A stretch of 63,836 nucleotides of DNA from Planctomycetota bacterium (lineage in GTDB: Bacteria; Planctomycetota; UBA1135; UBA2386), in NCBI GenBank assembly GCA_016794035.1, contig JAEUHS010000067.1:1-63836 (forward strand), written 5' to 3'. The notes under the pieces were generated by a model, which saw nothing but the letters and a program-made list of their open reading frames with translations, was not told the origin of the DNA and ran no database searches. A program made the translations under genes and the position numbers. This document shows, one piece after another, positions 18,309 through 27,221 of the stretch; positions within the stretch are counted from its first letter, which is position 1, and each line of letters starts with the position of its first letter.

Positions 18309-18339
18309 GAAATCAGGTCGCCGGCGGCGACCTGATTTC
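18309..18339 (-). terminator. Stem-loop at the end of the lipoprotein gene
   Basis: A perfect 14-bp inverted repeat with a 3-nt loop: GAAATCAGGTCGCC at 18309-18322 and its complement at 18326-18339. It starts within the TGA stop (18338-18340) of the 996-residue lipoprotein gene, and on the minus strand the stem ends in GATTTC followed by CC. The position and stability fit a transcription terminator or mRNA 3'-end stabiliser. The T-run is only three bases, so intrinsic termination is uncertain. Confidence 0.5.
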
Positions 18340-21328
18340 ACTGCCGCCAGTAGTTGGCGACGACGCGCACGCCGGGCACGCTCAGGGTCGCGATGCGCGT
18401 CCCGGTGCCCAGTTCGAACACGTCCACCTTGCCGGTGTCCGACAGGGCCACGAACATCAGCCGCGGCGTCGTCGCCGGCGCGCCACCCTGCTTCAGGGTG
18501 TGCTTGCCCGAGTGGATGAAGGGCGTCTGGAACGACCCGAGCGGGGCGTAGGGCGATGCCTGCCCACGCAGGCCACCGACGTTGATCAGGTCGTCGGTGC
18601 ACAGGTCGATGACCGAGTTGCCCGACAGCTGGTCGCGGATCGGCGCGCCCGGCGTGAACCCGCCGAACCGCTGCGTCACGGTCCATTCCTTCTGCCGGTA
18701 GGTCGGCGGCAGGATGAAGCCGCCGGAGATCGGCTGGATCGGCAGCGCGCCGCCCGGCGAACTGGTCAGCGTCAGACGCGACACCATGCCCGCCCCCGAA
18801 TCGTCGACGTGGCCGACGTAGACGCCGCCGAGCAGCGCCGTCGGATCCAGCTGCATCGCCTTCGCCCGCGGGAACGAGACGTTCGTGATGGTGCCGATGA
18901 TGTCGTTGAAGCCGATGCCGTTGACGCCGTCCGGCCCCGACTCGTAGACGGCGATGGTGCCGTTGGAGTTCAGGATGTAGGCGTAGTAGAGGCCCGAACC
19001 ATTGCCGGAGCCCAGGTAGCGCTCGGTGACGACGACGTCGATCGGGCCGTTGAGGAAGCCGCCCAGCGACCGGCGCACGGTGAAGTCCTGCGCGCTGATG
19101 ATCGTCAGGAAGTTCGACTCGGTCGACACGACGATCACGTCCTCGCCGTCCGGCTGCCAGGCGATGCCGGTCGGGCCCTGTTCGACCCGCGTCTCGCCGA
19201 CGACCGTGTGGAACGTCGCGCTGAGCGGGTTGATGTCGATGAAGCTGACCGACGCGCTGGCGAAGTTGGTGACCGCCAGCCGCGTCATGTTCGGCGCCAT
19301 CGCCATGCTGACCGGGTCGGACAGCTGGATGCGGTCGAGCACCGTGAAGCGGTTGCTGTTGACCACCAGCACCTGCCGGTTCTCACGATCGAGCACGTAG
19401 AGGAAGTGGCCGATCTGCTGGCGCGAGGTGAACGGGCAGTACGGGATCGGCGGCGGCGGCGAGCCCGGGGGCGGCTGCGGGCCGACGAACACGTTCATGA
19501 ACTGCGTGCCGTAGACACCGACCGCGCCGGAGACCGACGCGAACGGGTTGCCGACGGTCAGGAAGTTGATGCCGACCGCGAGGCAGCCGGCGGGCGGACC
19601 GCCGGTCAGCAGCGAGCCGACCGGGCCGGAGCTGGACTTCGTGCTCGGCTCCTCGCCGAAGATCGCGCGGTTCGGGTTCGGCGGCGGGAACACCAGCCGC
19701 GGCGGGTTCGGCACCGGCGGCTGCGTGATCGAGTTGCCCGGCATGCCCTGGCCCAGCAGCTGGTTGACCTGGTTGGCGCTGGAGGCGAAGTCGTTGATGT
19801 TCTCGTTGTTGAACACGAGGTCCAGCGGCGCGCCGATGTGGATGTCGGTGACGTCGCCGACGATCGGGTCGCGCAGCAGACGCGAGTTCAGGCGCGTGTC
19901 GAGGGTGCGCGTCAGCACACCGGCGCCGCCGGTGTCGATCGCGTTCAGGCTCGGCGCCAGCGCCGGCGTCACACCGACCTTGCCGATGTTCGGATTCAGC
20001 GGGAACCGCGTCACGGTCGGATCGCCGGTGCCCTGGCCGAAACCGTTGAGGTCGATCACGGACACGCCGGGCTCGGCGCCGCCGATGCCGATGTAGATCG
20101 CCTCGGGGGCGACCGGCGCATTGACGATGCCGGGGCCCTCACCGGTCTTGAAGCGCGTCGTCACGGCCTGGCCGATGGTCTGCGCCGTCAGGCTGTTGAT
20201 CGTCGTCGCCTGCACGGAGACGTCGACATCGGCGATGCCCGGCAGGTTGTAGGCCGGCGTGACGATGTAGTTCATCAGGTCGCCGTAGCTGACCGGATCG
20301 GCCGAGTAGATGACCGGGAACGTCTGCGCCGCGGAGGTCACCGACAGCGACACACCACCGGTCGGCGGCGTGAACTGCGTCGGATCGAAGAACGCACCGA
20401 CGTCGCCCGGTTGCACCGGCTTGTTGAAGCGGATCAGGATCGTCGTCGTCGGATCGATGCCCTGCTGGTTGTTGCCGGGCACGATGTTCGGCGTCAGGCC
20501 CGTGTAGCCAAGCACCTGCGGCGGGTTCGGATCGGCGCCGACCGTCGTCGCGGTGCCGATCTCCTGCTGCAGGATGTCGTTCTCGCTGTCGCGCACCGCG
20601 TTGGTGACGATGATGCGGATCAGGCGGTTGCTCGGGAACGCCTCGTTGTCGGTCAGCAGGTTGTTGGTGTCGGCGACGAACACGAACGACTTCCGGCTGA
20701 CCAGGTCCGCCGCGCCCGCGTACTGCGGGAAGCCCGCCGCGCGCCCGTCGACGATGCGCACGTTGTTGCCATCGGCCTCGACGGCGAGCGTCTTCTGCAG
20801 CACGCCGCCGACGTTGTAGTAGGTGTAGCCGTTGACGAAGCCGCGCCCCGACAGCGTCTGGGTCGACTCGGTCGCCGGATCGTAGGCCAGCACTTGCAGC
20901 GCACCGGTCAGACCCGAGTTGGTCTGGTCGGCCAACAGGTTGCTGAGGATCGAGTCGACGTCGAGCTTGTGGCTGAACGTGAAGTGCAGGAAGTGATTGC
21001 CGGGGTTGCCGTCGGGCAGCACCGGACTGGTCGGCAGCGTCGCCACCGGCAGCACGCCGTTGCTGCCGCTGACGTTCTTCTTCAGCGTGTCGATGCTCTC
21101 GATGTTGAGCACCGTCGACGTCGGGTTGCCGAACGAATCGGCCTGGCGGATCCGGTACGGGTACACGCTGCCGGTGCCCGTGCTGATGCTGACGACCTTG
21201 AAGTCACCGCGGTTGTCGGGATCGCCCTTCACGCCACCGGCACAGCCCATGACAAGGAGCGCGGGAGCGAAGATCGCCGCACCGTAGAGGGAGAACCGGC
21301 GCGAGCGGGAGATGGGATTGGCTTTCAT
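18338..21328 (-). CDS. Large surface lipoprotein with Ig-like and beta-propeller-like domains
   Basis: 996 residues. The signal peptide ends in the lipobox VMGC (about residue 29). The middle contains a Big_5/SbsA-like Ig domain pattern (IDPTTTILIRFNKPVQPGDV). The C-terminal third has repeated YVTN-type beta-propeller strands (HFLYVLDRENRQVLVVNS, TRLAVTNFASASVSFIDI, VIVVSTESNFLTIIS). It is rich in Asn, Thr and Gly and likely lies on the cell surface. Function is unknown; such proteins are often adhesins or assemble large surface structures. It is monocistronic by position and ends in a strong palindrome. Confidence 0.75.
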   Translation of the reverse strand: MKANPISRSRRFSLYGAAIFAPALLVMGCAGGVKGDPDNRGDFKVVSISTGTGSVYPYRIRQADSFGNPTSTVLNIESIDTLKKNVSGSNGVLPVATLPTSPVLPDGNPGNHFLHFTFSHKLDVDSILSNLLADQTNSGLTGALQVLAYDPATESTQTLSGRGFVNGYTYYNVGGVLQKTLAVEADGNNVRIVDGRAAGFPQYAGAADLVSRKSFVFVADTNNLLTDNEAFPSNRLIRIIVTNAVRDSENDILQQEIGTATTVGADPNPPQVLGYTGLTPNIVPGNNQQGIDPTTTILIRFNKPVQPGDVGAFFDPTQFTPPTGGVSLSVTSAAQTFPVIYSADPVSYGDLMNYIVTPAYNLPGIADVDVSVQATTINSLTAQTIGQAVTTRFKTGEGPGIVNAPVAPEAIYIGIGGAEPGVSVIDLNGFGQGTGDPTVTRFPLNPNIGKVGVTPALAPSLNAIDTGGAGVLTRTLDTRLNSRLLRDPIVGDVTDIHIGAPLDLVFNNENINDFASSANQVNQLLGQGMPGNSITQPPVPNPPRLVFPPPNPNRAIFGEEPSTKSSSGPVGSLLTGGPPAGCLAVGINFLTVGNPFASVSGAVGVYGTQFMNVFVGPQPPPGSPPPPIPYCPFTSRQQIGHFLYVLDRENRQVLVVNSNRFTVLDRIQLSDPVSMAMAPNMTRLAVTNFASASVSFIDINPLSATFHTVVGETRVEQGPTGIAWQPDGEDVIVVSTESNFLTIISAQDFTVRRSLGGFLNGPIDVVVTERYLGSGNGSGLYYAYILNSNGTIAVYESGPDGVNGIGFNDIIGTITNVSFPRAKAMQLDPTALLGGVYVGHVDDSGAGMVSRLTLTSSPGGALPIQPISGGFILPPTYRQKEWTVTQRFGGFTPGAPIRDQLSGNSVIDLCTDDLINVGGLRGQASPYAPLGSFQTPFIHSGKHTLKQGGAPATTPRLMFVALSDTGKVDVFELGTGTRIATLSVPGVRVVANYWRQ

Positions 21329-21721
21329 GGGATACGAGTCCGACCGCGGGCGTGCGGCCGGGAAGGGTCAACTCCGGACGAGTCCAGCCAGGGAAGCCGT
21401 AGCACGTTACTTCACTTGAGCTTCCATGCAAGTTGAAGGCGTCGCGCCGAGCCCCCGGCTGCGATGCCGGAGCGACGGTACGAAAGCAAGGACGGTGCCG
21501 GAGCGAAGACGCGGGAAAGTGACCCGTTCGCGGCTGCGGGCGCAGCCCGCGACTCGCAGAGGGACTGGCCCAAGTTGCTTCCTGGGAACCACTACGGACA
21601 TCCGGTAGCCCGGCCGTCGGCCCGCGAGCGCAACCGCACGGCGTGCGCGACCGCACGTGACAGGGCTCGCTGCCGGTCGAGCGCAGCCCGACCGCGACCG
21701 TAGGATGCGCGCTGCGACGCG
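21329..21721. promoter_or_regulatory. Divergent intergenic region with an inverted repeat
   Basis: 393 nt between the divergent starts of the lipoprotein gene and ligD, so it must hold promoters for both. An imperfect inverted repeat, CTTCACTTG (21410-21418) and CAAGTTGAAG (21429-21438), differs by one inserted base and lies in a locally AT-richer patch about 85-110 nt from the lipoprotein start. It could be an operator or part of the 5' leader. No confident -35/-10 pair or ORF was found in the rest. Confidence 0.4.
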
Positions 21722-23749
21722 ATGACCGATCCGCTCGACGAGTACCGCCAGAAACGCGACTTCGCGCGGACCCCCGAACCTGCGGCCGAGCGCACCGAGG
21801 GCTCGGGCACGACGTTCGTCGTGCACCGGCACGAGGCCCGCAACCTGCACTACGACCTGCGGCTCGAGCATCGCGGCGTGCTGTGTTCGTGGGCCGTGCC
21901 GCGCGGCTTCTCGTACGACCCCACCGACAAGCGCCTCGCCGTGCGCACCGAGGACCATCCGCTCGCCTACGAGCACTTCAGCGGCCGCATCCCCAAGGGC
22001 CAGTACGGCGCCGGCACGATGACGATCTGGGACCGCGGCAGCTACACGCTGGTCAAGGCAGCCGACTGGGACGCGGCGATGTCGCGCGGCGAACTGAAGG
22101 TCGTGCTGCGCGGTCGCCGGCTGCGCGGCGAATGGCATCTCGTGCGCACCCAGCAGGGGCCGAACACCTGGCTGCTGTTCAAGTCGCGCGACGTCTACGC
22201 GGGCCCGTCGCGCGACAGCGCGCTCGGCATCGACCTCGCGGCCGCGACGGCGGCGACGGCGCTGCCGACGGATCTCGCCGCGATGCGCTGGTCGGCCGTG
22301 CGGGCGCCGTTCCGCGATCCGGACTGGCTGTTCGAGATGGAGTTCGCCGGTCGCCGCTGCTTCGCCGAACGCGACGGCGAGCGCGCCGCACTGCGCGGCG
22401 TGGCGACGACGCCGCCGGCGGTGCGCGACGGCCTGCTGGCCCTGCGATGCCAGCGGGCGACGCTGGACGGCGTGCTGGTGGCGCTCGACGGCGATGCGCG
22501 ACCGTGCCGCACGACCCTCGATCGCGCCCTCGCCGGCGCGACCACGGTGCCCGTCGTCTACTACGCGTTCGATCTGCTGCACTGGGAGGAGTACGACCTG
22601 CGGCCGCTGCCGCTGCTCGATCGCAAGGCGGCGCTGCGCGCTCTCGTGCCCGAGGTGCCCGGCGTGCTCTACGTCGACCACGTGATCGGCAACGGCCCGG
22701 CGCTGCTCGACGCGATCGCGGCCGCCGGGCTGCCGGCGGCGATCGGCAAGCGCGGCACCAGCGGCTACCGCAGCGGCCCGGCCCCGGACTGGCTGCGCAT
22801 CGAGGCGAGCGCCGGCGCCGCGCCGACGACGGCCGCGCCGGCGCCGCCGAAGGCCGCGGCCGCGCGCAGCAAGCCCAGCAACCTCGGCAAGGTCTACTGG
22901 CCCGCCGAGGGCTACACCAAGGGCGACCTGCTCGCCTACTACCACGCGGTCGCCGACGTGCTGCTGCCGCACCTGCGCGACCGGCCGGTGCACCTGAACC
23001 GGTTCCCCGACGGCATCGACGGCAAGTCGTTCTACCAGCGCGAGGCGAAGGCGGGCACGCCCGACTGGGTGCGCACGGTGCCGATCGAACACGACGGCGC
23101 GCCGGTCCCCCACCATGTGATCGACGACCTCGAGACCCTGCTCTACGTCGTCAACCTCGGCAGCATCGACCTGCATCCGTGGCTTTCGCGCACGCACTCG
23201 CTCGACGCACCGGACTGGGCCGTGCTCGACCTCGACCCGAAGACGGCGCCGTTCGCACACGTCGTGCGCATCGCCCGCGCCGCCGGCAGGCTGCTGCGCG
23301 GCATCGGTCTGCGGCCGCTGCTGAAGACGTCGGGCCGCTTCGGCCTGCACGTGTTCGTGCCGCTGCAGCCGGGCTACACCTACGACCACTCGCGCATGTT
23401 CGTCGAGGCCGTCGCGCGCGTGCTGGTGCGCGAACTGCCCGACATCGCCACCGTCGAACGCCTGCCCGACCGCCGTGAGGGCAAGGTCTACCTCGACTTC
23501 CTGCAGAACCGCCGCAGCCAGACCGTGGTCCCGCCGTACGTCGTGCGCCCGATCCGCACCGCCTCGGTCTCGACGCCCCTCACCTGGGACGAACTCGAGG
23601 ACCACGACCTCACCCCGCAGCGCTTCACGCTGCAGACGACGCCCGCGCGCGTGGCCACCCGCGGCGACCTGTTCCGCCCCGCGCTCGAAGACCGGCAGGA
23701 CCTGCTGCCCGCCATCGCCGCGCTCGACGACGTGCTGCGGCAGAGGTGA
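21722..23749 (+). CDS. ligD: LigD with phosphoesterase, degenerate ligase and polymerase domains
   Basis: 675 residues, non-homologous end joining. The N-terminal 3'-phosphoesterase keeps its metal residues His37, His43, Asp45 and His79 (HRHEARNLHYDLRLE, DHPLAYEHF, IPKGQYGAG). The C-terminal primase-like polymerase starts near residue 385 (NLGKVYWPAEGYTKGDL) and has the catalytic DLDP near residue 502. Between them (about 195-370) lies a ligase-like domain whose nucleotidyl-lysine motif ExKxDGxR has become EMEFAGRR: the lysine and aspartate are lost. A complete ligase is encoded separately at 24618-25538. Confidence 0.93.
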   Translation: MTDPLDEYRQKRDFARTPEPAAERTEGSGTTFVVHRHEARNLHYDLRLEHRGVLCSWAVPRGFSYDPTDKRLAVRTEDHPLAYEHFSGRIPKGQYGAGTMTIWDRGSYTLVKAADWDAAMSRGELKVVLRGRRLRGEWHLVRTQQGPNTWLLFKSRDVYAGPSRDSALGIDLAAATAATALPTDLAAMRWSAVRAPFRDPDWLFEMEFAGRRCFAERDGERAALRGVATTPPAVRDGLLALRCQRATLDGVLVALDGDARPCRTTLDRALAGATTVPVVYYAFDLLHWEEYDLRPLPLLDRKAALRALVPEVPGVLYVDHVIGNGPALLDAIAAAGLPAAIGKRGTSGYRSGPAPDWLRIEASAGAAPTTAAPAPPKAAAARSKPSNLGKVYWPAEGYTKGDLLAYYHAVADVLLPHLRDRPVHLNRFPDGIDGKSFYQREAKAGTPDWVRTVPIEHDGAPVPHHVIDDLETLLYVVNLGSIDLHPWLSRTHSLDAPDWAVLDLDPKTAPFAHVVRIARAAGRLLRGIGLRPLLKTSGRFGLHVFVPLQPGYTYDHSRMFVEAVARVLVRELPDIATVERLPDRREGKVYLDFLQNRRSQTVVPPYVVRPIRTASVSTPLTWDELEDHDLTPQRFTLQTTPARVATRGDLFRPALEDRQDLLPAIAALDDVLRQR

Positions 23750-23754
23750 GTGCG

Positions 23755-24612
23755 TCACGGCCGGTCGCCGTGCGTCTGCAGCCGGCGACGCACCTGGTCG
23801 GCCCAGCGGCTGTTCGGATCGAAGGAGAGGTAGGCGCGCCAGTGGCGGCGGGCGGCTTCGAGTTCGCCGGCGCTGGCCATCGCCTCGGCCAGGTTGTAGT
23901 GCGCATCGGCGTAGTGCGGCACCAGGGCCAACGCGCGCTGCAGCGCGACGATGGCGCCGTCGCGATCGCCGAGCTCGCCGCGCACGATGCCGAGGTTGTT
24001 CCAGGCCTCCGCGTAGTCCGGTGACACGGCGGTCGCCGCCTCGAACTGCGCCGCCGCTTCGGCGCGCCGCCGCAGCGCGTAGTGGCAGTTGCCGAGGTTG
24101 AAGTGCGCCTCGGCATTGCTGTCGCCGAGCGCGCGTTCGTAGGCGCGCACGGCCTCCTCCAGTCGGCCCGACGCCTCCGCGTCCATGCCGACCAGGAACC
24201 AGTCCTCCGGCGAGCGCAGGCTCGGCAGCCGTTCGCCGGTGCGTTCGGCGCCGAAGTCGAACAACATCTGGCCGCCCGGTTCGACCAGCCGCCCGTCGGG
24301 CGTGCGCACGGTGACGCGTCGGTGGCCGATGCTGGCCAGCAGACCGGTCAGCGCCGCGTCCGCATCGTCGACGACGGTGCGCGCGAGCTGCCACGCGCGC
24401 ACGATGCGCGGCGCGGACCAGCCGGCGCGCCACAGCTGCGCCAGCGTACGCGCGAGGCCCAGCGCGCGGAACGAGAACGCCCCCGCCGTGCCGCGCTGCG
24501 GCACCAGCAGCTCGCGATCGACCCAACGCCGCACGACCGCGGCCGGCAGGCCGCAGTGCTCCGCCAGCTCGGCGAGCGTGAACGTGCGTTCGGTTCCCTG
24601 CGGCGAGGACAT
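23755..24612 (-). CDS. MerR-type HTH protein with C-terminal TPRs
   Basis: 285 residues. The N-terminus is a MerR-like winged helix (FTLAELAEHCGLPAAVVRRW, LLVPQRGTAGAFSFRAL). The second half is four or so TPR units (EAHFNLGNCHYALRRRAEAA, AEAWNNLGIVRGELGDRDGA, ADAHYNLAEAMASAGELEAA). It is the last gene of the ku-lig-merR run and faces ligD convergently with 5 nt between the stops. It may regulate the repair genes or act as an adaptor; this is inference from position. Confidence 0.85.
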   Translation of the reverse strand: MSSPQGTERTFTLAELAEHCGLPAAVVRRWVDRELLVPQRGTAGAFSFRALGLARTLAQLWRAGWSAPRIVRAWQLARTVVDDADAALTGLLASIGHRRVTVRTPDGRLVEPGGQMLFDFGAERTGERLPSLRSPEDWFLVGMDAEASGRLEEAVRAYERALGDSNAEAHFNLGNCHYALRRRAEAAAQFEAATAVSPDYAEAWNNLGIVRGELGDRDGAIVALQRALALVPHYADAHYNLAEAMASAGELEAARRHWRAYLSFDPNSRWADQVRRRLQTHGDRP

Positions 24613-24617
24613 CGTGA

Positions 24618-25538
24618 TCAGTTCCCTGCCGCCACCATGCCGAGGAACACCGGCGCGCGCAATGCGCCACCGTGCGTGCGCTCGAGGAAGCCGACGCGGC
24701 AGAACAGACCCGGCTGCACCCAGGCACCGGTCAGTTCGGTGGCGATCAACGGCCGCTCGGTGCGCCGTGCACACAGCTGCGGCCACAACGCCAGCTTCGC
24801 GGCCTGGTCGAGGCCCGAGCCGACCTTGCCGACGCACTGCAGGGTGCCGTCGAAGTCGGAGGCGACGATCAGCGACTTGAAGCCGTGCTCGCCATCGGGC
24901 TCGTAGCCGAGGATCAGGCAGTGCACGGCCTGCTGCGGCTTGACCTTCTGCCAGGCATCGGTGCGTTCGCCGGGGCGGTACGGCGACGCGAGCCGCTTGG
25001 CGACGATGCCCTCGAGCCCGCGTTCGCAGGCGGCGGCGAACAGGTCCCGGCCGCGGCCGACGACGCCTTCGGACAGCACGGTGCGCGGCGGCCGGGCGGC
25101 CGCGACCAGTCGCTCGAGCGCGGCGCGGCGCTCGCGCAGCGGCCGGTCGAGCAGCGACTCGCCCGCCTCGTAGAGCAGGTCGAACACCACGTAGACCACC
25201 GGCTGCGCCTGCGCCGCGGCGACCGCGCGGCGAGCGCTGCCGTTCTCGCGCCCGACGACGGCACGGAAGTCGGGCCGACCATCGCTCTGCAGCACCACCA
25301 GTTCGCCGTCGAGCACGGTGGCGGACGGCAGCCGCCGCAGGTCGCGCAGTTCGGGATAGCGCGTCGCCAGGTCGCGGCGGCGGCGGCCGTGCATGCGCAG
25401 CTCGCCGTCCTCGACGTAGCTGATCGCCCGCACGCCGTCCCACTTGATCTCGAACAGGTGGTCGTCGGCGTCGAACACCTCGCCGATGCGCGCCAGCATC
25501 GGCTCGATGTGTTCCGGCAGTCGCCGCGCCGCCGCCAC
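24618..25538 (-). CDS. Stand-alone ATP-dependent DNA ligase (LigD ligase-domain type)
   Basis: 306 residues, only the ligase module. Motif I is intact as EIKWDGVR with the adenylated Lys32; motif III (VVYVVFDLLY), motif IV (EGIVAKR) and motif V (WQKVKPQQ) follow, then the OB-fold (ELTGAWVQPGLFCRVGFLER). It seals nicks in end joining, most likely replacing the dead ligase domain of the adjacent ligD. It lies 5 nt upstream of the MerR-TPR gene and 6 nt downstream of ku, clearly one transcript. Confidence 0.94.
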   Translation of the reverse strand: MAAARRLPEHIEPMLARIGEVFDADDHLFEIKWDGVRAISYVEDGELRMHGRRRRDLATRYPELRDLRRLPSATVLDGELVVLQSDGRPDFRAVVGRENGSARRAVAAAQAQPVVYVVFDLLYEAGESLLDRPLRERRAALERLVAAARPPRTVLSEGVVGRGRDLFAAACERGLEGIVAKRLASPYRPGERTDAWQKVKPQQAVHCLILGYEPDGEHGFKSLIVASDFDGTLQCVGKVGSGLDQAAKLALWPQLCARRTERPLIATELTGAWVQPGLFCRVGFLERTHGGALRAPVFLGMVAAGN

Positions 25539-25544
25539 GGTCGC

Positions 25545-26450
25545 CTACTCGCCGCCGACCTTGCGCGGGCCCTTCTTGCGGCCGGCGCTCGGCGCCAGCT
25601 TCTTCTGCGGCGCCTCGTCGTCGGACCCGGCCGGCTCGGGGATCGCCACGCCGGCGGCCTTGGCCTGCGCCTCGGCGACGCTCTTCTTCAGCGCGTCCAT
25701 CAGGTTCAGGATCTTCGGCTCCTCGTGGTCGGGCACCTGCACGACCTCCTGGCCGGCGACCTTGAGCTCGATCAGCTGCTTCAGCTTGGTCACGTACCGG
25801 TCCGAGTAGCTGCCGAGGTCGAAGTCCTCGACGCGCGAGGCGCCGATCAGCGTGTCGGTCAGCGCCTCCTCCTGTGCCTTGAGCTGGATGTCGTCGACTT
25901 CGGCCTCGAAGTCCCCCGCCGCCCGCACGCGCTGCGGGTAGTGCAGCCCGGTCATCACCAGCAGCTTGCCGAGCGGTCGCACCATCACCAGTTGCTCGCG
26001 GCCCGACATCACGACCTGGGCGATCGCGCAGACCTCGTTCTTGACCATGCCCTGCCGCAGCAGCGCGTACGGCCGTTCGCCGGCCGGACCATCGGGCAGC
26101 AGGTAGTAGGTCTTGCCGGCGTAGTAGCACGCGTCGATCGCGTCCTGCGGCACGAAGCCGTCGATGCTGACCGCGCGGTCGGTCTTGGTGCGCAGCTTGT
26201 CGATCTCCTCGGGATCGACGACGACGTAGTGGTCCTTCTGGTGCTCGAAGCCGCTGACGATGTCGTCGCTCTTCAGCTCGCCGTGCGCCGGGCAGACCTT
26301 CTGGTACTTGATGCGGCTGTTGCAGCCCTTGTGCAGCTGGTTCAGGTGCACCTCGCCGCTGGTCTCGTTGGCGGTGAACGCCTTGACGGGCACCGAGACC
26401 AGGCTGAGCTTCAGGAAACCACGCCAGGACGTGCGGGACGGTGCTGCCAT
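25545..26450 (-). CDS. ku: Ku end-binding protein
   Basis: 301-residue bacterial Ku that binds DNA ends as a homodimer and recruits LigD. Typical blocks are SWRGFLKLSLVSVPVKAFTA, HKGCNSRIKYQKVCP, DHYVVVDPEEIDKL and ALLRQGMVKNEVCAIAQVV. The C-terminus beyond about residue 255 is a basic, low-complexity tail (Lys, Ala, Pro, Gly), the usual DNA-mobility tail. It is first in the operon ku-ligase-MerR/TPR, opposite in direction to ligD. Confidence 0.96.
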   Translation of the reverse strand: MAAPSRTSWRGFLKLSLVSVPVKAFTANETSGEVHLNQLHKGCNSRIKYQKVCPAHGELKSDDIVSGFEHQKDHYVVVDPEEIDKLRTKTDRAVSIDGFVPQDAIDACYYAGKTYYLLPDGPAGERPYALLRQGMVKNEVCAIAQVVMSGREQLVMVRPLGKLLVMTGLHYPQRVRAAGDFEAEVDDIQLKAQEEALTDTLIGASRVEDFDLGSYSDRYVTKLKQLIELKVAGQEVVQVPDHEEPKILNLMDALKKSVAEAQAKAAGVAIPEPAGSDDEAPQKKLAPSAGRKKGPRKVGGE

Positions 26451-26489
26451 CGGGATACCGGGGTCTGGGATTCCGAGAGTGGGACGCGG

Positions 26490-27221
26490 TCAGGATACCA
26501 CGGGACCCAGCAGGTCCAGAAAGCGCCGTGCCAATGCGGGCCCCGCACACGAGTCCTCGTGCTTGAAGAACAGGAACACGTCGCCGAGGCCGCGCGCGCG
26601 CAGCAGGTCGCGCCAGCGGCGCAGGTCGTCGTCGGTGTACTCGGCGCGGCGCAGCCGCAGGTAGGCCCAGGTCGCGGTGTCGCGCAGCTCGGGCTCGGGC
26701 TCGCCGTCCTTGTCACTGGCGACCAGTGCGGCGCCATGATCGCGCAGCGCGGCGAGCGCGTCGTCCTCGAACCAGCTCGCGTGCGCGAACTCGAACGCGA
26801 CCTTCACCCCCGGCTGCTGCAGCGCCAGGAACTCGCGCAGCACCGCGGTGTCCTTCCGCACCCACTTCGGCACCTGGTAGAACACGCAGCCGAGCCGATC
26901 GCCGAGCGGCGCCAGCACGTTCCACAGCACGCCGAGCAGTTCGCCGCAGTCCTTCAGCTTCTGCGTCCACGTCAGCCGCTGCGTCGCCTTGATCGCGAAG
27001 CGGAACGTCGCCGGCACCTGCGACGACCACGTCGTCACCATCTTCGCCGACGGCATGCGATAGAACGTGTTGTTCAGCTCGACGGCCGGCAGACGCTCGG
27101 CGTAGTACGCCAGCATCGCGGTCTTCTTCAGCTCGTCGGGATAGAAGGCCGGCCGCCACTCGTCGTAGCTGAAGCCGCTGGTGCCGACGTGGAACGTCGG
27201 TCCGGCCGCGCCGCCGCTCAC
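26490..27221 (-). CDS. DUF72 (YecE-family) protein
   Basis: 243 residues of the DUF72 TIM-barrel family. Recognisable blocks are HVGTSGFSYDEWRPAFYP, ELNNTFYRMPS, FAIKATQRLTW and VAFEFAHASWF. The family has no established function. The start is a GTG (27221) overlapping the stop of the synthase-phosphorylase gene as GTGA, so it is translationally coupled to the glycogen operon; nothing in the sequence shows what it does there. The ku gene is 39 nt downstream on the same strand. Confidence 0.85.
   Translation of the reverse strand: MSGGAAGPTFHVGTSGFSYDEWRPAFYPDELKKTAMLAYYAERLPAVELNNTFYRMPSAKMVTTWSSQVPATFRFAIKATQRLTWTQKLKDCGELLGVLWNVLAPLGDRLGCVFYQVPKWVRKDTAVLREFLALQQPGVKVAFEFAHASWFEDDALAALRDHGAALVASDKDGEPEPELRDTATWAYLRLRRAEYTDDDLRRWRDLLRARGLGDVFLFFKHEDSCAGPALARRFLDLLGPVVS

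Larger units (their letters stand above)
18012..18337. other. Intergenic region upstream of ubiE
   Basis: 326 nt between the ubiE start and the end of the large lipoprotein gene, both on the minus strand. It contains two near-identical 67-bp direct repeats and, at the lipoprotein stop, a strong palindrome. A promoter for the ubiE operon should lie here, but I could not identify -35/-10 elements with confidence in this GC-rich sequence. No ORF looks real. Confidence 0.4.

Noticed and set aside
17708..21436. Very long plus-strand open frame opposite the lipoprotein
   Set aside because: It is an antisense shadow rich in Arg, Asp and Val with no domain; the minus-strand gene has a lipobox and propeller repeats.
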